DNA from: Dermacentor variabilis
Lineage: Eukaryota; Arthropoda; Arachnida; Ixodida; Ixodidae
Assembly: GCF_050947875.1 (NCBI RefSeq)
Contig: NC_134571.1
Location: 225,442,024 to 225,506,023 of the forward strand
Length of the DNA: 64,000 nucleotides
Direction: 5' to 3'
This document shows positions 12,963-24,292 of this stretch, in pieces. Every line of letters begins with the position of its first letter. Position 1 is the stretch's first letter. The notes below the pieces were generated by a model. It saw nothing but the letters and a program-made list of their open reading frames with translations, was not told the DNA's origin and searched no databases. The position numbers and the translations under genes are program-made.

Positions 12963-13478
12963 GCAGGGGCGTCTGCGTCAGCAGGCGTTTGGTGTGTTGC
13001 CACGCCACGTACCCGAGCACATGAGGGTTGGACCCTCCTGCGCGTAGCCGTGCGCGGTTTAGACATGTCTGGGGAAACGGGGATCCTGGGGGTTAAGCAA
13101 TGCTGGGTGTTTGCACCTTTAAGGCCTCCCAGTGGAGGCAACACACCTCTTCGGCCTCGGCTTCACATAGACGGCACCTCCAGGCTGACCCACCTGGAGT
13201 AAATCGGCAGTCGCCTTTTCCTGTCCTCCTCTCCATCTTCGTCTTTCTCACTCACCCTTTCCTCTTTCCTGTCTTCTGTTCACTTGTTATTAAATCCGTA
13301 TTTCCTGGCGGCAAGGGTTAACCTTGTGCATTATGCCCTGCTTCGGGTATAGGTATTTGTTTATAGCGGAGATGTACCGCTGGCGTGCGCAGAACTCGAT
13401 ACTTCCCGTCCTGTGTTGTCCCCTGGTGGGCTCCATGGTGGGTGGCGGCTATCCCTGCCGAATATAATATTATTACTT
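12963..13478 (+). mobile_element. LINE copy A, 5' untranslated region
   Basis: This stretch aligns along its length with 39688-40203 at the 5' end of LINE copy B: both begin GCAGGGGCGTC, share TTGGTGTGTTGC, GAGGGTTGGACCCTCC and GGGATCCTGGGGGTT, then a pyrimidine-rich segment and GGGCTCCAYGGTGGGTGGC. It stops at TATTACTT, where the compound LTR element is inserted. The ORF1 start codon of this LINE is on the far side at 25803, so the insertion separates the 5' UTR from its ORF1 by 12.3 kb. The left flank is satellite. Confidence 0.85.
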
Positions 13479-14332
13479 TGTCACATATAAGAGGGAAGAT
13501 GAAATAAAGTGGTAGACGAAGAAAGGTTTCCAGAAGACGACGAGGATGGCGTTAAGAATGACGTGGATTAACCGAAGACGAAAGAAGATAAAGAAGAAGT
13601 TGCCAGTGAGGTGACAAGAGATGATTGGTGGAGAAGTTTCCGGTGAGATGGAAAGCGACGATTGGTGGAGAAGAGAAGAAGACGAAGAGAAGGATTACGT
13701 GGACTAACAAGAAGGCTATAAAAGGGCGAGGAAGGGCGAGACACGGGGGGAGAAGAAAGCAGCGGAGACTCGGCGGGTGAGGGACGGTTCGACCGGAAGA
13801 GAGCGACGCCGGCTAGTGCTCCGGTGAGCTCGCGTTCTACGGCTTTGCTCCGCAGACTTCCTGCCGTTCCTGAGTCCGTTCCGGGGAGTCCTCGGAGGAC
13901 GCCACCACCTGCTACGGCCAGGGGTGTCTCTACCGCTGTCACCACCCTTCCGGGTGGTGCCCCACGCCAACATCATCGGCCACACCTCCACGGGCGCTCG
14001 GACCGGGAGCGTGTACGACGCAACCAACGACGCCTCCAGCGACGCCAGCCCTCGAACGTCGAACGCCACTCCGACGCCGGCTACGGGACCCACAGGACGC
14101 CACATCCGCACCGAACCAGACGTGAGCACGAACGCCAACCACTCTCAATAGAACGCTAGTGGCAGTGTTACCGGTTCGTGTGTACTGATAGTTTTTGTAT
14201 CTTGTGTGTTTTGTTAGGTTGTGTGCTGTTGTTCGTGTCGCGTGGGTGGTATTAAATGTGCATCTGTGTGGGTACCCCTGTCGCCTAGTCCATTCTTTCG
14301 GCCAGAGTGTTCTCCGGAGGAGATCCGTGACA
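13479..14332 (+). repeat. LTR 1 (5' LTR of the compound element)
   Basis: Direct repeat with TG...CA ends. A TATAAAA box lies at 13717-13723, so transcription probably starts near 13745-13755; an ATTAAA at 14251-14256 is the likely polyadenylation signal. It differs from LTR 3 by about eight substitutions, a GAA insertion near 13677 and a one-base deletion near 13963. That is much more than the internal regions differ from each other. Confidence 0.93.
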
Positions 14333-14340
14333 AAGACAAG

Positions 14341-14358
14341 TGGCGAGCCTGCCAGGAT
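14341..14358 (+). promoter_or_regulatory. Primer-binding site, copy 1
   Basis: TGGCGAGCCTGCCAGGAT begins with the TGG expected from pairing with a tRNA CCA end and lies 8 nt after LTR 1. I did not assign the primer tRNA. The same sequence follows LTR 2 at 20080-20097. Confidence 0.7.
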
Positions 14359-14419
14359 CCATTTCCTTGTTTCTTTTTGCTTTGTCTCGGATCTTTCCGA
14401 TCTCTCGACGGCTGAAAGT

Positions 14420-15154
14420 ATGGATTTGGCAAAAACGCTGGAACTGGCGCTCAAGCTAGGGCTAAGCAAGGAAGAGGCGATGCGTCTCTGTGACGAGGAG
14501 AAAGAAGAGGCAAGAAGGCAGAGAGAGGAAAGGGCGCAAGCACGCGCAGAGGCTCGCGAGGCAGAAGAGCGAGAGGCTAGAAGAGCTCGCGAGGCAGAAG
14601 AACAGGAGAAAAGAAGGATAGAACGAGAGAAGGAGTTCATTTTGTGGAAACAGGCGCATGTAGCAGGAGGCTATGAGGGGATCACGGACGATGATCAGCG
14701 TTCGTTAGCTGGTACCGAATTTCCTAGACCGGCCCGAGTTTGTCCAAGAAAGTTGATGGCTCCCTTTGATGACAAAAGAGATGATTTGGACGCGTATCTG
14801 CAACGATTCGAGCGGATAGCTTTGGGGCAAGGCTGGGAGCGTAGTGAATGGGCCACGGCATTGAGTATGTGCTTAGTCGGGGAGGCGCTGAATGTGTTTG
14901 GAAGGATGCCGGCTGCTGAGTCCATGGACTACGAGAAGGTTAAGAAGGCACTCCTTCAAAGATTCAGGCTTACGGCAGAAGGTTTTCGGCAGAGATTTCG
15001 CACCGCGAAACCCGAGGAAACCCGAGCTAAGCAGTTTTCCGGCAGGCTGACCAACTATTTAGATAGGTGGATCGATATGTCCAACACGGAAAAGAGTTTT
15101 GAAGGGGTTCGTGATAAGCTGGTCACAGAGCAATTTTTAGCATGTTGCAGCTGA
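14420..15154 (+). pseudogene. gag (capsid part) of compound element, copy 1
   Basis: The frame opens upstream of 14420, but the first ATG after the primer-binding site that leads straight into Gag-like sequence is at 14420. Residues about 20-75 are an E/R/A-rich, coiled-coil-like segment (repeats of EAREAEERE type). A retrotransposon Gag/capsid domain follows (PFDDKRDDLDAYLQRFE, WATALSMCLVGEALNVF, AKQFSGRLTNYLDRW). An in-frame TGA at 15152-15154 interrupts the C-terminal part of the capsid; the same frame then continues with LFLKERKLCSLEEFAD. The stop is inside capsid and not at a gag-pol border, and copy 2 has the same stop, so it is probably an inherited nonsense mutation; readthrough cannot be excluded. 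Confidence 0.85.
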
Positions 15155-16504
15155 AAGCTGTCACTATTCTTGAAAGAAAGGAAGTTGTGTTCATTGGAAG
15201 AGTTTGCCGACACTGCAGACCAATTCCTCGAGGCTCAGGGGCTGAGAAATATGAGTAAGGGGAGGGAGGAGACATAGAAGGTCCCAGAGACAGATGCGGC
15301 AAAACCAAGAACATATGGCGGTGCATCTAAGGCGCCAGTAAGGTGTTTTCTCTGCGGCAAGGTGGGACACCGTGCAGCTGACTGTCGAACCAGTAACGTT
15401 GCTCAAAAGACACAGGCTGTGTGTCAGGGTTGTAAAAGGAGAGGACACACTGTGGATGAGTGTCGGTATAGAGCGCAAGACCAAGCTGCATGCGTTGTCA
15501 ACTCTCGGGCAGAACTTGTCACACCACCGGAAGTTCCGCAGCCGAAGGGAGAACAAACGCCACTGGGAAATGAGGTGGTGAGTGGAGAACCCCATTCGAA
15601 AGCAGCAATGCCGGTGGTGGTTGGGCAAATAGGGGACCGTCCTGTATTGGTGCTCAGAGACAGCGGAGCCAACACAGTTTTGGTTCGGAGAAGCCTGGTG
15701 AAGGACGAGGATCTTACAGGGGAAACGTCAGCCGTCACTCTTGTGGATAGCACAGTAAGGTACCTTCCTGAAGCCAGGATTCTCGTGTCCACGCCATATT
15801 ATACCGGACAGGTAGCGGCAAAATGCGTGGAGCAGCCCATCTACGATCTCATCTTGGGAAACATTACGGGGGCAAGAAATGTCGAGGACCCCGATCCCGA
15901 GTGGAGGATGCTCGACGTTGAAGAACACCCAAAGGAGGAAAGGCCCACGACAGCTCAGGCGGGTGATGGGGCAGTCAGTTTCTCGTCGGCAGTGGAGACA
16001 AGAGCTCAAGCGACAGCCAGAGCAACGCAGCGTCCGCTCTCCACGCCCGTTACGATGTGCCTGAACATAACACCGGGTGAAATTGCAACTAGGCAAAGAG
16101 AAGACCCGAGCTTGAAAACCTGCTTCGAAAAAATAGGGGAAAAAGTGGAACGGGAGAGGAGCCGTTCGTCATTCAAATATCTAGTGGTAAATGGTCTTCT
16201 GCACAGGGAATGCACATTTAGCTCAGGAAGGCGGGTCCAACAGCTGGTTCTACCGAAAGATATGAGAGAGACAGTGTTACGCTTAGGACATGACGCCATT
16301 ATGGCGGCACACCAGGGCGTCCAAAAGACGGTGTCAAGAATCACCGAGGAGTTCTTCTGGCCAGGCGTCCAGAGTGATGTGAAACGCTTTGTTCGCTCAT
16401 GTGACGTGTGCCAGCGCACAGTTCCGAAGGGTAGAGTTGGTCCCGTACCTCTGGGCAAGATGCCAGCCATCGATCTGCCATTTCAAACAAAGAGTGGCCG
16501 TTGA
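15155..16504 (+). pseudogene. Nucleocapsid, protease and integrase N-terminus, copy 1
   Basis: Continues in the gag frame. A TAG at 15275-15277 (CAG in copy 2) is a lesion private to this copy. Two CCHC zinc knuckles follow (CFLCGKVGHRAADC and CQGCKRRGHTVDEC), then an aspartic protease with DSGAN, then the HHCC zinc-binding region of integrase (HDAIMAAH ... SCDVCQ). At about 16487 a 4-bp CAAA duplication shifts the frame just before the first catalytic Asp of integrase, and this reading ends at 16504. The rest of pol continues in another frame. Confidence 0.85.
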
Positions 16505-18824
16505 CATTGTAGGGCCAATCTCTCCAGTATCCGCCAGAGGCAATAGATATGTGCTTACCTTGGTTGATGTGGCCACTCGTTATCCTGACGCCGTTCCATT
16601 GAAAACTATTGACAGTATCCAAGTGGCGGAGGGTCTTGTGGAGATGTTCTCGCGTTATGGGTTCCCGAGGGAAATTTTGAGTGACCGGGGCGCGAACTTC
16701 GCGTCGGAGCTGATGAAGGAGGTCAACCGCCTTTTGTCAGTGAGGCAGCTACTGACAACGCCTTACCATCCCATGTGTAATGGCCTTGTAGAGCGGTTCA
16801 ACGGTACCCTCAAAGGTATGATTAAGAAAATGTGCCAGGAAAGGCCTCAGGATTGGGATAGATATCTCCCAGCTCTTTTGTTCGCGTACCGCGAAGTGCC
16901 ACAAATGAGTCTTGGTTTCTCGCCCTTCGAGATGCTGTATGGGAGAACCGTTAGAGGCCCACTTACAATACTCAAGGAGCTGTGGGCCAATAAAGCGATC
17001 GCGTCAGATCTCAAGACAACAAACACATATGTTCTTGAGTTGAGGGAGAAGTTGGAGGAGACATGTAGGCTTGCACATCAAAGCTTGGAAAGGGCGCGCG
17101 AACGCTATAAGGGCTACTATGACAAGAAAGCCACGCACAGAAATCTGAAGCCGGGCGACAGGGTTCTCATCCTGCTACCTACGGATCATAATAAGCTACT
17201 GATGCAGTGGAAGGGTCCTTACCTTGTGACACAGAAGAAAAGCGACATGGATTATGAGTTATTAGTAAATAACACCAAGAAGGTTTTCCATGCAAACATG
17301 TTGAAAAAGTACGAAGAAAGAGTTCCCGTACGGTGCACCGCCGAGGTAGCATGTGCGGTAGTGGCAGAGGAGATAGATGATGTTGCCGAGGTACCCACGT
17401 GCAGTCGAAAGAAAACTGTAGGATGGGATAAGGTGATAATAAACCCCAATTTGAATGAAGACAGAAGGTCACAGATAAAGGCCCTACTTCAGTCCAAGGG
17501 AGATGTCTTTTCGGATGTGCCGGGAAAAACGCATGTCATAAGTTGCAAACTAGATCTCTTTTCAGATAGACCAATCAGCGTGAAACAATATCCACTACCT
17601 CTAGTAGTTCAAGAGTCCATTGAAAATGAGGTGCGGGATATGTTGGAGCTTGGTGTGATTGAGAGGTCGTGGTCAGCATACAGTGCGCCTCTCGTGGTTG
17701 TCAAAAAACCCGATGGTACTAACCGACTGTGTGTAGATTTTCGCCGGCTAAATGCCGTCATAGTAGCCGATGCCGAACCTATACCAAGAGCGGACGTGGT
17801 GTTCGCTAAGGTCGCTCACAAAAGGTTTTTCTCTAAATTTGACTTCGCTAAAGGGTATTGGCAAATACCAATGGAAGGTTCGTCTAAAGAGAAGACTGCT
17901 TTTTCTTGCTCGGCAGGTTTATTCCAGTTTAAATTCATGCCGTTTGGTTTGAAGACAGCGTCCGCAATATTCACAAAGCTGATGAGGAAGGTGTTAGAGG
18001 GGCTTCAAAATGTAGAACATTATATTGACGACATCCTTGTGGCAACAGATACGTGGGAAGAGCATATAATTACGCTGGAAAAATTATTAGATAGAATTCA
18101 ACAAGCCAGGTTGACCTTAAAACCAGCAAAATGTGAGGTGGGCTTTGAAGCCATTTCTTTCCTAGGACACAAGCTGGGGATGGGCCGCATAGCGACAAAG
18201 GACGACATCCTGGTCAAAATACAGCAAGCCCAGGCACCGACGACAAAAAAAGAAGTACAGTCGTTCCTGGGTTTAACAGGTTACTACAGGGACTTTATTC
18301 CCGATTATGCCCACATAGCCGATCCGCTTGTGGAACTTACTAAGAAGGGGGCAAGCAATAAATTGAATTGGACTGCTGAACATGAAAACGCTTTCGTGAT
18401 GTTAAAATGGCATATGGCAAAACCGCCCGTTCTGCTTGCTCCGAATTTGGATAAGGAGTTTGTGCTGCGCACGGATGCATCTGACAGAGCTTTAGGAGCC
18501 GTACCCTTGCAAGAAGAAAATCACGTGCTGCATCCGGTATTTTTTGCAAGTAAGCGACTATCGGCTTCTGAACGCAATTATTCCACTGTTGAGAAGGAAT
18601 GCTTAGCAGTGGTGTGGGCGGTAAAGAAGTTTCACATTTATCTTTATGGGAGACATTTCCGAATTCAAACGGATCATCAGCCGCTTGAATACTTAACCAA
18701 GGCCAAGATGAACAATAGTAGAGTTATGAGATGGAGTTTGGCCCTCCAAGAATACTCATTTCAGGTGGAATATATTAAAGGCAGGGATAACGTTGGAGCG
18801 GACTTCATGAGTCGAGCCAACTGA
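16493..18824 (+). pseudogene. Integrase core, reverse transcriptase and RNase H, copy 1
   Basis: After the CAAA frameshift the second reading carries the integrase core (VDIVGP, LSDRGANF, LVERFNG: the D,D35E triad), a C-terminal integrase region (KPGDRVLILLP, MQWKGPYLV), then RT (KPDGTNRLCVDFRRLN, FDFAKGYWQIPM, FMPFGLKTASAIF, YIDDILVA) and RNase H (LRTDASDRALGAV, YSTVEKECLAVVWAV, DHQPLEYLT). It ends at the TGA 18822-18824. The RNase H frame is open here, unlike copy 2. Relative to copy 2 it has a Pro for Leu change after LGAV and a Met for Leu near the C-terminus (DFMSRAN). RT lies downstream of integrase. Confidence 0.9.
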
Positions 18825-19204
18825 GCAGCTCTAGGTATCTCTGGGAGGTATCTTGTTGTTGCTGCTGTGTTATGTATCTCAGGGATGCATCGTGTTGTTG
18901 ATGTTGTTTTGGTTGTTACGCGATTGTACAAAGGAGTGTGTTTTGGACATTAACATGTTTATTAAGGACACCATGTGGACAATTGCATTGTTCTGAAAAC
19001 GCAGTTAAGTTGTGGACATTAACATGTTTAGAACACCGTATGGACAACGGCAGTGAGGTGTTAGTGGTGTGCTTTTGGTGTGTGCTGGTCATCTACGTTG
19101 TGCTGTGTGGTGTGCTGGGGCCAGAATCGCCCCAGAAGATAGTCGGCTGGCTGGATGGCCTGAAGAGGAGGACGACTTGAGCAGTTTTTCAGGGAAAAAC
19201 TCTT
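18825..19204 (+). other. Region between pol and the polypurine tract, copy 1
   Basis: Non-coding as far as I can tell. It contains CAGCTCTAG at its start, a 9-bp segment absent from copy 2. There is also a small internal duplication (TGGACATTAACATGTTTA at about 18950 and 19015, each followed by an ACACC-ATGGACAA block). A frame of 80 codons (18938-19180) includes a hydrophobic run, VLVVCFWCVLVIYVVLCGVL, which could be a membrane segment. It lacks a convincing start context and I do not claim a protein. Confidence 0.5.
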
Positions 19205-19219
19205 GAGAGAGGGGGCCCT
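19205..19219 (+). promoter_or_regulatory. Polypurine tract, copy 1
   Basis: GAGAGAGGGGGCCCT lies directly upstream of LTR 2, the position and composition expected for the plus-strand primer. Repeated before LTR 3 at 24931-24945. Confidence 0.75.
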
Positions 19220-20071
19220 TGTCACATATAAGAGGGAAGATGAAATAAAATGGTAGACGAAGAAAGGTTTCCAGAAGACGACGAGGATGGCGTTAAGAAT
19301 GATGTGGATTAACCGAAGACGAAAGAAGATAAAGAAGAAGTTGCCAGTGAGGTGACAAGAGATGATTGGTGGAGAAGTTTCCGGTGAGATGGAAAGCGAC
19401 GATTGGTGGAGAAGAGAAGACGAAGAGAAGGATTACGTGGACTAACAAGAAGGCTATAAAAGGGCGAGGAAGGGCGAGACACGGGGGGAGAAGAAAGCAG
19501 CGGAGACTCGGCGGGTGAGGGACGGTTCGACCGGAAGAGAGCGACGCCGGCTAGTGCTCCGGTGAGCTCGCGTTCTACGGCTTTGCTCCGCAGACTTCCT
19601 GCCGTTCCTGAGTCCGTTCCGGGGAGTCCACGGAGGACGCCACCACCTGCTACGGCCAGGGGTGTCTCTACCGCTGTCACCACCCTTCCGGGTGGTGCCC
19701 CAACGCCAACATCATCGGCCACACCTCCACGGGCGCTCGAACCGGGAGCGTGTACGACGCAACCAACGACGCCTCCAGCGACGCCAGCCCTCGAACGTCG
19801 AACGCCACTCCGACGCCGGCTACGGGACCCACACCACGCCACATCCGCACCGAACCAGACGTGAGCACGAACGCCAACCACTCTCAATAGAACGCTAGTG
19901 GCAGTGTTAGCGGTTCGTGTGTACTGATAGTTTTTGTATCTTGTGTGTTTTGTTAGGCTGTGTGCTGTTGTTCGTGTCGCGTGGGTGGTATTAAATGTGC
20001 ATCTGTGTGGGTACCCCTGTCGCCTAGTCCATTCTTTCGGCCAGAGTGTTCTCCGGAGGAGATCCGTGACA
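19220..20071 (+). repeat. LTR 2 (shared central LTR)
   Basis: Serves as the 3' LTR of copy 1 and the 5' LTR of copy 2. TATAAAA at 19455-19461. It matches LTR 3 at every site that separates LTR 1 from LTR 3 along most of its length, but in the last 60 bp it has CCCCTG like LTR 1 (LTR 3 has CCCATG). It also has one private change, GATG for GACG near 19302. This is what a crossover between LTR 3 and LTR 1 near the LTR end would leave. Confidence 0.92.
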
Positions 20072-20079
20072 AAGACAAG

Positions 20080-20097
20080 TGGCGAGCCTGCCAGGAT
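20080..20097 (+). promoter_or_regulatory. Primer-binding site, copy 2
   Basis: Same TGGCGAGCCTGCCAGGAT as in copy 1, 8 nt after the end of LTR 2. Confidence 0.7.
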
Positions 20098-20158
20098 CCA
20101 TTTCCTTGTTTCTTTTTGCTTTGTCTCGGATCTTTCCGATCTCTCGACGGCTGAAAGT

Positions 20159-20893
20159 ATGGATTTGGCAAAAACGCTGGAACTGGCGCTCAAGCTAGGG
20201 CTAAGCAAGGAAGAGGCGATGCGTCTCTGTGACGAGGAGAAAGAAGAGGCAAGAAGGCAGAGAGAGGAAAGGGCGCAAGCACGCGCAGAGGCTCGCGAGG
20301 CAGAAGAGCGAGAGGCTAGAAGAGCTCGCGAGGCAGAAGAACAGGAGAAAAGAAGGATAGAACGAGAGAAGGAGTTCATTTTGTGGAAACAGGCGCATGT
20401 AGCAGGAGGCTATGAGGGGATCACGGACGATGATCAGCGTTCGTTAGCTGGTACCGAATTTCCTAGACCGGCCCGAGTTTGTCCAAGAAAGTTGATGGCT
20501 CCCTTTGATGACAAAAGAGATGATTTGGACGCGTATCTGCAACGATTCGAGCGGATAGCTTTGGGGCAAGGCTGGGAGCGTAGTGAATGGGCCACGGCAT
20601 TGAGTATGTGCTTAGTCGGGGAGGCGCTGAATGTGTTTGGAAGGATGCCGGCTGCTGAGTCCATGGACTACGAGAAGGTTAAGAAGGCACTCCTTCAAAG
20701 ATTCAGGCTTACGGCAGAAGGTTTTCGGCAGAGATTTCGCACCGCGAAACCCGAGGAAACCCGAGCTAAGCAGTTTTCCGGCAGGCTGACCAACTATTTA
20801 GATAGGTGGATCGATATGTCCAACACGGAAAAGAGTTTTGAAGGGGTTCGTGATAAGCTGGTCACAGAGCAATTTTTAGCATGTTGCAGCTGA
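20159..20893 (+). pseudogene. gag (capsid part) of compound element, copy 2
   Basis: I found no differences from 14420-15154 in copy 1: the same ATG, the same charged coiled-coil-like segment, the same capsid domain and the same in-frame TGA (20891-20893). After the TGA the frame stays open through nucleocapsid and nearly all of pol, so in this copy gag and pol share one frame interrupted by this single codon. Confidence 0.85.
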
Positions 20894-23800
20894 AAGCTGT
20901 CACTATTCTTGAAAGAAAGGAAGTTGTGTTCATTGGAAGAGTTTGCCGACACTGCAGACCAATTCCTCGAGGCTCAGGGGCTGAGAAATATGAGTAAGGG
21001 GAGGGAGGAGACACAGAAGGTCCCAGAGACAGATGCGGCAAAACCAAGAACATATGGCGGTGCATCTAAGGCGCCAGTAAGGTGTTTTCTCTGCGGCAAG
21101 GTGGGACACCGTGCAGCTGACTGTCGAACCAGTAACGTTGCTCAAAAGACACAGGCTGTGTGTCAGGGTTGTAAAAGGAGAGGACACACTGTGGATGAGT
21201 GTCGGTATAGAGCGCAAGACCAAGCTGCATGCGTTGTCAACTCTCGGGCAGAACTTGTCACACCACCGGAAGTTCCGCAGCCGAAGGGAGAACAAACGCC
21301 ACTGGGAAATGAGGTGGTGAGTGGAGAACCCCATTCGAAAGCAGCAATGCCGGTGGTGGTTGGGCAAATAGGGGACCGTCCTGTATTGGTGCTCAGAGAC
21401 AGCGGAGCCAACACAGTTTTGGTTCGGAGAAGCCTGGTGAAGGACGAGGATCTTACAGGGGAAACGTCAGCCGTCACTCTTGTGGATAGCACAGTAAGGT
21501 ACCTTCCTGAAGCCAGGATTCTCGTGTCCACGCCATATTATACCGGACAGGTAGCGGCAAAATGCGTGGAGCAGCCCATCTACGATCTCATCTTGGGAAA
21601 CATTACGGGGGCAAGAAATGTCGAGGACCCCGATCCCGAGTGGAGGATGCTCGACGTTGAAGAACACCCAAAGGAGGAAAGGCCCACGACAGCTCAGGCG
21701 GGTGATGGGGCAGTCAGTTTCTCGTCGGCAGTGGAGACAAGAGCTCAAGCGACAGCCAGAGCAACGCAGCGTCCGCTCTCCACGCCCGTTACGATGTGCC
21801 TGAACATAACACCGGGTGAAATTGCAACTAGGCAAAGAGAAGACCCGAGCTTGAAAACCTGCTTCGAAAAAATAGGGGAAAAAGTGGAACGGGAGAGGAG
21901 CCGTTCGTCATTCAAATATCTAGTGGTAAATGGTCTTCTGCACAGGGAATGCACATTTAGCTCAGGAAGGCGGGTCCAACAGCTGGTTCTACCGAAAGAT
22001 ATGAGAGAGACAGTGTTACGCTTAGGACATGACGCCATTATGGCGGCACACCAGGGCGTCCAAAAGACGGTGTCAAGAATCACCGAGGAGTTCTTCTGGC
22101 CAGGCGTCCAGAGTGATGTGAAACGCTTTGTTCGCTCATGTGACGTGTGCCAGCGCACAGTTCCGAAGGGTAGAGTTGGTCCCGTACCTCTGGGCAAGAT
22201 GCCAGCCATCGATCTGCCATTTCAAAGAGTGGCCGTTGACATTGTAGGGCCAATCTCTCCAGTATCCGCCAGAGGCAATAGATATGTGCTTACCTTGGTT
22301 GATGTGGCCACTCGTTATCCTGACGCCGTTCCATTGAAAACTATTGACAGTATCCAAGTGGCGGAGGGTCTTGTGGAGATGTTCTCGCGTTATGGGTTCC
22401 CGAGGGAAATTTTGAGTGACCGGGGCGCGAACTTCGCGTCGGAGCTGATGAAGGAGGTCAACCGCCTTTTGTCAGTGAGGCAGCTACTGACAACGCCTTA
22501 CCATCCCATGTGTAATGGCCTTGTAGAGCGGTTCAACGGTACCCTCAAAGGTATGATTAAGAAAATGTGCCAGGAAAGGCCTCAGGATTGGGATAGATAT
22601 CTCCCAGCTCTTTTGTTCGCGTACCGCGAAGTGCCACAAATGAGTCTTGGTTTCTCGCCCTTCGAGATGCTGTATGGGAGAACCGTTAGAGGCCCACTTA
22701 CAATACTCAAGGAGCTGTGGGCCAATAAAGCGATCGCGTCAGATCTCAAGACAACAAACACATATGTTCTTGAGTTGAGGGAGAAGTTGGAGGAGACATG
22801 TAGGCTTGCACATCAAAGCTTGGAAAGGGCGCGCGAACGCTATAAGGGCTACTATGACAAGAAAGCCACGCACAGAAATCTGAAGCCGGGCGACAGGGTT
22901 CTCATCCTGCTACCTACGGATCATAATAAGCTACTGATGCAGTGGAAGGGTCCTTACCTTGTGACACAGAAGAAAAGCGACATGGATTATGAGTTATTAG
23001 TAAATAACACCAAGAAGGTTTTCCATGCAAACATGTTGAAAAAGTACGAAGAAAGAGTTCCCGTACGGTGCACCGCCGAGGTAGCATGTGCGGTAGTGGC
23101 AGAGGAGATAGATGATGTTGCCGAGGTACCCACGTGCAGTCGAAAGAAAACTGTAGGATGGGATAAGGTGATAATAAACCCCAATTTGAATGAAGACAGA
23201 AGGTCACAGATAAAGGCCCTACTTCAGTCCAAGGGAGATGTCTTTTCGGATGTGCCGGGAAAAACGCATGTCATAAGTTGCAAACTAGATCTCTTTTCAG
23301 ATAGACCAATCAGCGTGAAACAATATCCACTACCTCTAGTAGTTCAAGAGTCCATTGAAAATGAGGTGCGGGATATGTTGGAGCTTGGTGTGATTGAGAG
23401 GTCGTGGTCAGCATACAGTGCGCCTCTCGTGGTTGTCAAAAAACCCGATGGTACTAACCGACTGTGTGTAGATTTTCGCCGGCTAAATGCCGTCATAGTA
23501 GCCGATGCCGAACCTATACCAAGAGCGGACGTGGTGTTCGCTAAGGTCGCTCACAAAAGGTTTTTCTCTAAATTTGACTTCGCTAAAGGGTATTGGCAAA
23601 TACCAATGGAAGGTTCGTCTAAAGAGAAGACTGCTTTTTCTTGCTCGGCAGGTTTATTCCAGTTTAAATTCATGCCGTTTGGTTTGAAGACAGCGTCCGC
23701 AATATTCACAAAGCTGATGAGGAAGGTGTTAGAGGGGCTTCAAAATGTAGAACATTATATTGACGACATCCTTGTGGCAACAGATACGTGGGAAGAGCAT

Positions 23801-24292
23801 ATAATTACGCTGGAAAAATTATTAGATAGAATTCAACAAGCCAGGTTGACCTTAAAACCAGCAAAATGTGAGGTGGGCTTTGAAGCCATTTCTTTCCTAG
23901 GACACAAGCTGGGGATGGGCCGCATAGCGACAAAGGACGACATCCTGGTCAAAATACAGCAAGCCCAGGCACCGACGACAAAAAAAGAAGTACAGTCGTT
24001 CCTGGGTTTAACAGGTTACTACAGGGACTTTATTCCCGATTATGCCCACATAGCCGATCCGCTTGTGGAACTTACTAAGAAGGGGGCAAGCAATAAATTG
24101 AATTGGACTGCTGAACATGAAAACGCTTTCGTGATGTTAAAATGGCATATGGCAAAACCGCCCGTTCTGCTTGCTCCGAATTTGGATAAGGAGTTTGTGC
24201 TGCGCACGGATGCATCTGACAGAGCTTTAGGAGCCGTACTCTTGCAAGAAGAAAATCACGTGCTGCATCCGGTATTTTTTGCAAGTAAGTGA
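20894..24292 (+). pseudogene. Nucleocapsid-protease-integrase-RT-RNase H polyprotein, copy 2
   Basis: Numbering from an in-frame codon at 20909 gives an uninterrupted reading of 1127 codons. In order: two CCHC zinc knuckles; protease DSGAN at 164-168; integrase HHCC with H374, H381, C411, C414; integrase catalytic D444, D504, E540 (D,D35E spacing); RT with YIDD at 950-953; and the start of RNase H (LRTDASDRALGAV, HPVFFASK). A TGA at 24290-24292 (CGA in copy 1) truncates RNase H. Integrase sits before RT in one frame, so the PR-IN-RT-RH order is direct sequence evidence and not an assembly of fragments. The role is reverse transcription and integration of the element. Without complete RNase H and with the gag stop, this copy is presumably not autonomous. 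Confidence 0.93.

Noticed and set aside
13491..13510. AATAAA just inside LTR 1 as the polyadenylation signal
   Set aside because: It lies upstream of the TATA box, in U3; the ATTAAA at 14251, downstream of the likely start site, fits better.
18938..19180. Small hydrophobic open frame downstream of pol (also 24664-24906) as a possible envelope or accessory gene
   Set aside because: 80 codons, one hydrophobic run, no signal peptide or cleavage motif, and near-identity of the two copies gives no independent evidence of selection.
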